DNA of 5,277 bases from an uncultured Clostridium sp. (GTDB lineage Bacteria; Bacillota; Clostridia; TANB77; CAG-508). Made by a program: the position numbers and the translations under genes. Below the pieces are notes generated by a model, which worked only from the letters and a program-made list of their open reading frames with translations, was not told the origin of the DNA and did not search any database. Positions 1 to 5,277 of the stretch are shown here, one piece after another (position 1 is the stretch's first letter; each line of letters starts with the position of its first letter). The stretch spans positions 1 through 5,277 of the forward strand of contig CALYZR010000060.1 of assembly GCA_945610215.1 (NCBI GenBank), in the 5' to 3' direction.

Positions 1-2082
1 TTTGTTTTCTAAAGCACTAGAGGTCGACGGTAGTAATAAATCTACTATTTTTAGAAGTTGCTCTTTTGTTAAGCTATCAAAAACAACAATTTCATCAACT
101 CTGTTTAAAAATTCTGGCCTAAATATATCTTTTAGTGCGCTTTCTATTTTACCTTTATCAACAGTTTGTTTGCCAAAGCCAATTGAATTATTATTTAAAT
201 TAGAACCAGCATTAGATGTCATTATAATTATTGTATTTTCAAAGCTAACAGTATTTCCTTGACTGTCTGTCAGTTTACCATCATCTAAAACTTGAAGTAA
301 AATGTTAAATACATCTGGGTGAGCTTTTTCTATTTCATCTAAAAGAATTATAGAATAAGGTTTTCTTCTAACTTTTTCTGTTAATTGACCAGCTTCATCA
401 TATCCAACATAGCCTGGAGGAGAGCCAATTAATTTTGCAGTAGAATGACTTTCCATATATTCAGACATATCTATTCTAATAATTGAATCAGCATTTCCAA
501 ACATTTCATATGCTAAAGATTTTGCAAGTTCTGTTTTACCAACACCTGTAGGACCAACAAATATAAATGAAGGTGGTCTTTTTGAACTCTGAAGTCCAGC
601 ACGATTTCTTCTAATAGCACGAGAAACAGCTTCTACGGCAGCATCTTGACCAATAATATGGCTGTGAAGATTTGTTTCTAAATTAAGCAATTTTGCTGTT
701 TCTGCTTCTGTAATTTTTTTCACAGGTATTTTTGTTGCGTGTTCTATTACCTCTGCAACATCATTTACAGTAAGTTTTGTTAGAACTAATTTTTTATTAA
801 TTTCATCAATTTTTTCTAATATATTGCATTCAGCTGTTTTTAAATCAGCAGCTTTTTGATAATCTTCAATTGAATCAGATTCTACAGCTTCTTCTTTTTC
901 TTCCTGAATTTTTGCTAGCTGAGATTTTAAAATTTCAAGTTCATATAATTCTTTATTCCCCAAATTTATTTTAGAGCAAGCTTCATCTAAAATATCAATA
1001 GCTTTATCTGGTAAAAATCTATCGTGAATATATTTTTCTGACATTTTAACAGTCTTTTCAATAACATCATTAGAAATTTGAACTTTGTGGAAATCCTCGT
1101 AATATTTTTTAATTCCTTTTAAAATTTCAATGGTATCATCAACAGAAGGTTCTTCTACTAAAACTGGTTGAAATCTTCTTTCTAAAGCAGAATCTTTTTC
1201 TATATATTTTTTATATTCTTTTAAAGTTGTAGTTCCTATTAGTTGGATCTCACCATTAGAAAGTGAAGGTTTTAAAATATTAGCAGCATTCATAGAATGT
1301 TCTGCATCACCAGCTCCAATAATGTTATGAATTTCATCAATAACTAAAATAATATTTCCAGCTTGTTTACATTCATCTATTAAAGCTTTCATTCTTCCCT
1401 CAAATTGACCTCTGAATTGGGTACCTGCAATTACAGCAGTCATATCCAAAAGATAAACTTCTTTATTTAAAAGTTTAGCAGGAACGTTTTTTTCTGCAAT
1501 CTTAATAGCTAAGCCTTGTGCAATAGCAGTCTTACCAACACCAGGCTCACCAATCAAACAAGGATTATTTTTAGAACGTCTATTTAGGATTTGAATAACT
1601 CTTTCAATTTCTTTATCACGACCAATTACGATATCTAATTCATTTTTTCTAGCTTTATTTGTTAAATTTGTACCATAGATATCTAAAAAGCTTTTTTTCT
1701 TTTCTTTTGGTCTTTTTTCTGTTTTTACTTTCTTTTTGCTGGAAGAATCACTTTCAGGTTCTTTACCAGTAGACGAATTTCCTCCAAACATATTAGAAAA
1801 AATAGAACCCAAAGGAATTCCTCCATCTTCACTTATATTTTCTGTATCCAAATTTTCTACATCAATACTTTGAGCAATATCACCAAAGAGATTTTCGAAT
1901 TGTTTTGACATATCATTTAATTCATCCTCTGATAAGTTTGCTTGTTTTGCAAGGACTTCTAAGGGATTAATACCTTTTTCCTTTGCACAGTTATAACAAA
2001 GCCCCTCCATAGAGCTTTTATCACCATCTATTTTTTTAGTAAATATTACAGCCATATTTTTATGGCAGTTTGAACATAACAT
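1..2082 (-). CDS. clpE: ClpE-type AAA+ protease ATPase subunit (3' end cut by window)
   Basis: Hsp100/Clp unfoldase that uses ATP to unfold damaged or regulated cytoplasmic proteins and pass them to ClpP. The first 694 codons are present; the C-terminal end, including the sensor-2 region, lies beyond position 1. In order: an N-terminal Cys4 zinc finger (C3, C6, C29, C32), an acidic then Lys-rich linker (about 50-130), D1 with Walker A GEPGVGKT (178-185), Walker B ILVIDE (245-250) and arginine fingers R302/R303, a UVR-like coiled segment (about 404-425), then D2 with Walker A GPTGVGKT (510-517), Walker B ILLDEIEK (579-586), sensor-1 N624 and an FRPEFLNR box (654-661). I634-G635-F636 matches the ClpP-docking IGF tripeptide. 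The zinc finger in place of the paired Clp_N repeats separates ClpE from ClpC and ClpB. The frame is unbroken. Start ATG (2082-2080) follows an AGGTGA site by 7 nt. It is divergent from the permease cluster. Arginine is encoded by AGA, CGT and one AGG, never CGG. Confidence 0.95.
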   Translation of the reverse strand, partial: MLCSNCHKNMAVIFTKKIDGDKSSMEGLCYNCAKEKGINPLEVLAKQANLSEDELNDMSKQFENLFGDIAQSIDVENLDTENISEDGGIPLGSIFSNMFGGNSSTGKEPESDSSSKKKVKTEKRPKEKKKSFLDIYGTNLTNKARKNELDIVIGRDKEIERVIQILNRRSKNNPCLIGEPGVGKTAIAQGLAIKIAEKNVPAKLLNKEVYLLDMTAVIAGTQFRGQFEGRMKALIDECKQAGNIILVIDEIHNIIGAGDAEHSMNAANILKPSLSNGEIQLIGTTTLKEYKKYIEKDSALERRFQPVLVEEPSVDDTIEILKGIKKYYEDFHKVQISNDVIEKTVKMSEKYIHDRFLPDKAIDILDEACSKINLGNKELYELEILKSQLAKIQEEKEEAVESDSIEDYQKAADLKTAECNILEKIDEINKKLVLTKLTVNDVAEVIEHATKIPVKKITEAETAKLLNLETNLHSHIIGQDAAVEAVSRAIRRNRAGLQSSKRPPSFIFVGPTGVGKTELAKSLAYEMFGNADSIIRIDMSEYMESHSTAKLIGSPPGYVGYDEAGQLTEKVRRKPYSIILLDEIEKAHPDVFNILLQVLDDGKLTDSQGNTVSFENTIIIMTSNAGSNLNNNSIGFGKQTVDKGKIESALKDIFRPEFLNRVDEIVVFDSLTKEQLLKIVDLLLPSTSSALENK

Positions 2083-2089
2083 ATATATA

Positions 2090-2095
2090 TCACCT
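2090..2095 (-). promoter_or_regulatory. Ribosome binding site of clpE
   Basis: On the minus strand AGGTGA, followed by T, matches the right half of the anti-Shine-Dalgarno complement (AGGTGAT). It lies 7 nt before the ATG at 2082, which supports that start and the intact N-terminal zinc finger. Confidence 0.7.
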
Positions 2096-2116
2096 GTCTA
2101 AAATTCAATATAAATA

Positions 2117-2145
2117 ATAATACATTAAAAATGCTTAATAGTCAA
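2117..2145 (-). promoter_or_regulatory. Predicted sigma-A promoter of clpE
   Basis: On the minus strand a -35 TTGACT (2145-2140) is separated by exactly 17 nt from a -10 TATTAT (2122-2117). Transcription would begin near 2110 and leave a leader of about 28 nt. No CtsR-type tandem heptad (GTCAAA direct repeat) and no CIRCE element is seen, although clpE is a CtsR target in well-studied Firmicutes. The -35 box is one arm of the inverted repeat at 2140-2158. Confidence 0.65.
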
Positions 2146-2158
2146 GCGTACCTTGACT
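2140..2158. repeat. Perfect inverted repeat embedding both divergent -35 boxes (candidate operator)
   Basis: Arms AGTCAAG (2140-2146) and CTTGACT (2152-2158) are perfect 7-bp complements around a 5-bp spacer CGTAC. Each arm contains the TTGACT -35 hexamer of one divergent promoter plus one further base. A dimeric regulator bound here would cover both -35 boxes. It could equally be a by-product of two good -35 boxes placed back to back; only the extra matching G/C pair speaks beyond that. No known operator consensus is recognised. Confidence 0.45.
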
Positions 2159-2181
2159 TTATAGGCAAAAAGTGGTAATAT
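2153..2181 (+). promoter_or_regulatory. Predicted extended -10 sigma-A promoter for permease-mreD-mrdA
   Basis: A -35 TTGACT (2153-2158), a 17-nt spacer and a -10 TAATAT (2176-2181) preceded by TG-N (2173-2175) form a near-consensus extended -10 promoter. The start of transcription would be near 2188, giving a leader of about 21 nt, too short for a riboswitch. No further promoter or terminator is apparent before the penicillin-binding protein, so this promoter probably serves all three genes. Confidence 0.75.
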
Positions 2182-2194
2182 TGCAAGGTAAAAT

Positions 2195-2200
2195 AGGAGG
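2195..2200 (+). promoter_or_regulatory. Ribosome binding site fixing the GTG start of the permease
   Basis: A perfect AGGAGG lies 8 nt upstream of GTG 2209. An in-frame TAG at 2194-2196 rules out any upstream start, and GTG is the only start codon between that stop and the conserved N-terminal membrane segment. Confidence 0.8.
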
Positions 2201-2208
2201 AATTTTTA

Positions 2209-3076
2209 GTGGAACAATTATTGGACATTTTATTAGATACTTTGATAGATGCAGTAAAACTATTACCATTTTTATTAATAGCATATTTAATAATGGAGTG
2301 GCTAGAACATAAAACTACAAATAAAACAAGACAAGCAATAAAAAAATCGGGTAAATTTGGGCCACTTATAGGGGGAATTCTAGGCGCATTCCCACAATGT
2401 GGCTTTTCAGTAACAGCAACAAATCTTTATGCAGGAAGAGTAATAACTTTGCGGAACATTATTTGCAGTATATCTATCAACATCAGATGAAATGTTACCA
2501 ATATTATTATCAGAAGGTGCAAATGGAGTACTAATATTAAAAATTTTAGGAATAAAAATATTAATAGGAATTATAGCAGGATTTTTAATAGATTTAATAT
2601 TAAGAAAAAATTATAAGAACGAAAAAGAAGAAGATATAGAAGATTTATGCGAGCATGAACATTGTCACTGTGAAGAAGGAATATGGAAATCCGCAATAAA
2701 ACATACAGTAAATGTACTTGTATATATTTTAATAATATCTTTAATAATTAATATAATAATTAAAATGATAGGAGAAGAGACCTTAGGCGGATTAATATTG
2801 AACAAACCTATATTAGGTGCATTAATTGCTGGATTAATAGGATTAATACCAAACTGTGCATCATCAGTAATATTAACTCAACTATACTTGTCAGGGGTGT
2901 TGAAACTATCATTAATGATAGGGGGACTTTTAATAAATGCAGGTGTAGGATTATTAGTACTATTTAAAGTAAATCATCATCCAAAACAAAATATAAAAAT
3001 TGTTTTAACACTTTATGCAATAGGAACAATTTCGGCTATAGTATTACAATTTTTTGAAATGAAAGGATTGCTATGA
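2209..3076 (+). CDS. ArsP_2-like 10TM heavy-metal permease, interrupted by a +1 shift
   Basis: Predicted polytopic membrane protein resembling the Pfam ArsP_2 family (putative 10TM heavy-metal exporter, sometimes named putative manganese transporter); substrate unproven. Skipping C2452 gives 288 residues, about the family length. The protein has two halves, each with a related signature: G-A-F-P-Q-C-G-F-S around P62-C64 and G-L-I-P-N-C-A-S-S around P214-C216, each followed by a Leu-Tyr and glycine-rich helix pair. Between them a soluble loop carries C147, H149, H151, C152, H153 and C154, a plausible metal site. The zero frame breaks at codon 82 (CGG) and stops at 2488-2490 after 93 residues. 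The rest reads on to TGA 3074-3076, with T-S-D-E preserved just after the junction. The start is GTG 2209, well supported by its AGGAGG. The stop overlaps the mreD start as ATGA, implying translational coupling. It is first in the cluster and sits where mreC would be expected. It could be a recoded gene, a pseudogene or a sequence error. The family call is from memory of the motifs. Confidence 0.8.
2449..2455 (+). other. +1 frameshift site TTG-CGG-A in the permease
   Basis: The zero frame reads ACT TTG CGG AAC and stops 12 codons later. Skipping C2452 gives ACT TTG GGA ACA, that is T-L-G-T-L-F-A-V, which joins smoothly to the downstream frame without loss or duplication of residues. The same heptamer marks the shift in mreD. 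The break is certain in this sequence; whether the ribosome recodes it is inference. Confidence 0.75.
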
Positions 3077-3604
3077 AAAAAATATTATCAACAGCAATTA
3101 TATTTTTAATATTTATTTTAATATATTTTTTACAATCAAATTTTTTTAATTGGTTTAATATAGCAGGAGTAAAACCAAATCTTTTTGTAATTTTAGCATT
3201 AATAGTAGGATTATTTGTTGGAAAAGTATATGGTGCTACTGTGGGGATAGCATTAGGGTTATTATTAGATTTCTTTATTGGAAGGAATATCGGAATATAT
3301 GGAATACAACTTGGAATAGCTGGACTATTGCGGAGGAATATATAACAAGAATTTTTCAAAAGATAGTAGAATAACAATAATGTTAATGACAACAGGAACA
3401 ACATTAATTTGTGAGATGATATCATATATTTATAAAATAATAAATGGCGCATCAATAGAAATATTCACATTTCTAAGGATAGTTTTAATAGAAATTATAT
3501 TTAATTTAATGATAATAATAATAATTTATCCAATAATACAAAAATTAGGAATAAAGTTAGAAGAAGTATTTAATAAAGATAAAATATTGACCAAGTATTT
3601 TTAA
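3073..3604 (+). CDS. mreD: Rod-shape determining membrane protein MreD, interrupted by a +1 shift
   Basis: MreD is an integral membrane part of the Rod complex (MreB, MreC, MreD, RodA, PBP2) that directs lateral wall synthesis. Skipping C3331 gives 176 residues, normal for MreD. Visible features are an N-terminal helix (about 5-20), the typical K34-P35-N36-L-F motif opening a hydrophobic run, a G-K-x-x-G-A-x-x-G-x-x-x-G-L-L-L-D segment (50-66), G-I-Y-G (74-77), and several further hydrophobic helices toward a charged C-terminus. In the zero frame the protein ends after 90 residues at TAA 3343-3345, four codons past CGG 3331-3333, losing about half the helices. ATG 3073 overlaps the permease stop and has AAAGGA 5 nt upstream. 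The penicillin-binding protein starts 24 nt after its stop. Loss of MreD would be expected to disturb cell shape and often viability in rods, so a fixed null is less expected than recoding or a sequence error. No mreB or mreC lies nearby. Confidence 0.85.
3328..3334 (+). other. +1 frameshift site TTG-CGG-A in mreD
   Basis: The zero frame reads CTA TTG CGG AGG AAT ATA TAA. Skipping C3331 gives CTA TTG GGA GGA ATA TAT AAC, that is L-L-G-G-I-Y-N, and the reading continues to the natural mreD C-terminus. The heptamer and its phase are identical to the permease site. The purine-rich GGAGGA just after the shift could add ribosome pausing, but this is speculative. Confidence 0.75.
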
Positions 3605-3628
3605 GCTCAAAAGGAGAGAAAAAATTGT

Positions 3629-5277
3629 ATGGACAAAAAGAATTTAAGATATAACATACTTATAATGCTGGTTTATATAATTGGAATAATATTGCTTATT
3701 CAGCTTTTTAATCTTCAAATAATTCATGGACAAGAATACAGAGAACAGTCAAGTACAAGACTTACAAGAGAGACAAAAATTGAAGCAGCAAGAGGGAGCA
3801 TATTAGACAGAAACGGAAATACAATAGCAGGGACAGTTACACAATATAGCTTGGAAATATATAAAAGTAAAATAGATAAGCAGATATTAAATAATACTTT
3901 ACTAGAAGTAACAAAAGTATTAGATGCACATAATGATGAATACAAAGACAAATTTCCAGTAACAGTTGAACCATTTGCATTTACCATGGAAACTCAAGAA
4001 GAAATAAACAATTGGTTACAAGCAAATAAATTAGAACAGGATCTAACAGCAGAACAAGTAATAAACGAATATAAAGAAAAATATGAAATAAAAAATGAAG
4101 ATATTAAAGAAGTAAGGAAAATAATAGGATTAAGATATGGAATAGAAAAAGAAGGATATAGCAGTATGAGTGCCTATGTTATATCTGATAATATATCTAA
4201 AGAAAGTGTGGCAATATTTGAAGAACAAAGTTCAAAATTTCCAGGAATAACAACATCTTCAACTCCAAGAAGAAAATATTTAAGAGGAAGTTTAGCATCA
4301 CACATATTAGGATATATTGGACCGATAAACAAAGAAGAATTAGATGAGAAGGAAGGGTATTCAATAAATGACTACATTGGGAAAGCAGGAATAGAAGCAC
4401 TATTTGAAGAATATTTAAAAGGCGAAAATGGAAAAAAACAAACTGATATGACAATTGACGGTGCTACATCGGCTGAATACATAACCAAAGAGGCTATAGC
4501 AGGAGATGATATAATACTTACTATTGATGCAAATTTACAATCAGTAGCAGAAAATGCATTAAAAAACAATATAGAAAAAATAAGAACAGGCGGTTTTGCA
4601 GAGCAAAGAGATGTAAATAATGGCGCAGTTGTAGTGTTAGATGTAAAAACAGGCGAAGTGCTTGCACTAGCAAGTTATCCAAACTTTGAACCAGAATTGT
4701 TTATAGATGGAATAAGTACTCAAAAATGGAACGAATATACTCAAGAAGGTAAAAGTGCATTAATAAATAGGACAATGAGTGCATATGCGCCAGGGTCTAT
4801 ATTTAAAATGGCATCGGCAATAGCAGGATTAGAAACAGGGGCGGTAACAGCAACAGAAACAATTAATGATACTGGTATATATCCTAAAGGTTATAATCCA
4901 AAATGTTGGTATTATACTAAATATAAAAAAGGGCATGGACCACTTAACGTATCAGGAGCAATAAAAAATTCCTGCAACTATTATTTTTATGAATTAATAA
5001 CTAGAATGGGAATAGAAGATCTAGAGAAATATGCAAAATATTTTGGACTAGGAGAAAAAACAAATATAGAATTGCCAGGTGAAGTTTCTGGAACCTTAGC
5101 AGGTAAAACACTATACGAAAAACTAGGACAAACATGGTATTATGGAAATTCTTTATCTGCAGTAATAGGACAGGCAGAAAATAATTTTACTCCATTACAA
5201 ATAGCAAGATATATAGCAATGCTTACAAATGGAGGAAAAAAGATAGATGTAACAATAATAAAAGATATAATAGATGC
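3629..5277 (+). CDS. mrdA: Class B penicillin-binding protein, probably PBP2/MrdA (3' end cut by window)
   Basis: Peptidoglycan D,D-transpeptidase anchored by one N-terminal helix, with its domains outside the membrane; with RodA it cross-links lateral-wall glycan strands. 549 complete codons are present. A short cytoplasmic tail precedes a membrane segment (about 9-29). The dimerisation/pedestal domain opens with R55-G-S-I-L-D-R-N-G63 and contains S-H-I-L-G-Y-I-G (about 224-231). The transpeptidase domain runs from about 292. The catalytic S-x-x-K is S390-I-F-K393, and S-x-N is S448-C-N450. G514-Q-A-E...T-P-L-Q is the usual stretch just before the KTG motif, which lies beyond the window. Class B members are typically 600-750 residues. 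ATG 3629 is preceded by AAGGAG ending 12 nt upstream, a little long; the mreD stop is in the same frame and no other in-frame start exists between them. Adjacency to mreD favours MrdA over FtsI or SpoVD. The frame is intact. Arginine codons are AGA or AGG only. Confidence 0.92.
   Translation, partial: MDKKNLRYNILIMLVYIIGIILLIQLFNLQIIHGQEYREQSSTRLTRETKIEAARGSILDRNGNTIAGTVTQYSLEIYKSKIDKQILNNTLLEVTKVLDAHNDEYKDKFPVTVEPFAFTMETQEEINNWLQANKLEQDLTAEQVINEYKEKYEIKNEDIKEVRKIIGLRYGIEKEGYSSMSAYVISDNISKESVAIFEEQSSKFPGITTSSTPRRKYLRGSLASHILGYIGPINKEELDEKEGYSINDYIGKAGIEALFEEYLKGENGKKQTDMTIDGATSAEYITKEAIAGDDIILTIDANLQSVAENALKNNIEKIRTGGFAEQRDVNNGAVVVLDVKTGEVLALASYPNFEPELFIDGISTQKWNEYTQEGKSALINRTMSAYAPGSIFKMASAIAGLETGAVTATETINDTGIYPKGYNPKCWYYTKYKKGHGPLNVSGAIKNSCNYYFYELITRMGIEDLEKYAKYFGLGEKTNIELPGEVSGTLAGKTLYEKLGQTWYYGNSLSAVIGQAENNFTPLQIARYIAMLTNGGKKIDVTIIKDIID

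Noticed and set aside
17..36. A stretch with a SalI site resembling a cloning-vector polylinker (CTAGAGGTCGACGGTA).
   Set aside because: It lies in an uninterrupted ClpE frame (L-P-S-T-S-S-A-L on the minus strand) and the similarity stops after about 16 bases, so chance is the simplest explanation.
2140..2158. CtsR or CIRCE (HrcA) operator.
   Set aside because: CtsR needs directly repeated GTCAAA heptads and CIRCE needs TTAGCACTC-N9-GAGTGCTAA; neither pattern is present.
2455..2495. A possible hairpin after the permease shift site (AACATT 2455-2460 with AATGTT 2490-2495).
   Set aside because: Only six AT-rich pairs with a loop of about 30 nt, and no equivalent after the mreD site; too weak to be a stimulator.
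2492..3076. Second half of the permease as a separate gene starting at ATG 2492.
   Set aside because: No Shine-Dalgarno site precedes it and the conserved reading continues upstream through T-S-D-E to the shift site, so it is part of the same protein.
3036..3455. A 139-codon open frame on the minus strand over mreD.
   Set aside because: It is antisense to the MreD reading and has no family features, so it is a shadow frame of AT-rich membrane-protein DNA. Other antisense frames over mrdA (3724-3987, 4197-4454, 4372-4569) and over clpE (2-262) were rejected for the same reason.
3587..3615. A TTGACC resembling a -35 box just before the penicillin-binding protein.
   Set aside because: No TATAAT-like hexamer lies 16-18 nt downstream; the position holds the Shine-Dalgarno region instead.

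Overview
The window is AT-rich DNA with Firmicutes-type genes, A/T-ending codons, purine-rich Shine-Dalgarno sites and TTGACT/TAATAT-type promoters. A low-GC Firmicute, most likely a clostridium-like anaerobe, fits best; species cannot be told from the sequence. All four genes found are protein-coding. No tRNA, rRNA, CRISPR array, insertion sequence or factor-independent terminator was seen.

Layout. Positions 1-2082 (minus strand) hold the first 694 codons of a ClpE-type AAA+ unfoldase; its C-terminus lies outside the window. Positions 2083-2208 are a compact divergent control region. Two back-to-back sigma-A-type promoters each have a TTGACT -35, and these two -35 boxes are the arms of a short perfect inverted repeat. 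Rightward, a tight co-directional cluster follows: a 10TM ArsP_2-like heavy-metal permease (2209-3076), mreD (3073-3604, ATGA overlap with the permease), and a class B penicillin-binding protein, probably PBP2/MrdA (3629 to the window end, cut before its KTG motif). MreD and PBP2 belong to the elongasome that builds the lateral cell wall; ClpE feeds damaged proteins to ClpP. The permease sits where mreC is normally found, and neither mreB nor mreC is present.

The most interesting observation is that both the permease and mreD are broken by a +1 shift at the identical heptamer TTG-CGG-A (2449-2455 and 3328-3334). In each case skipping the single C turns Leu-(Arg) into Leu-Gly and restores a full-length, family-like protein. 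In about 1,700 codons read in the four genes, these are the only two zero-frame CGG codons. ClpE and PBP2 lack CGG and are intact. This suggests +1 recoding at a rare or unassigned CGG codon (incoming Gly-tRNA reading the overlapping GGA, or quadruplet decoding of CGGA). The main alternatives are paired sequencing or assembly errors, or real gene decay. The sequence alone cannot decide between them.
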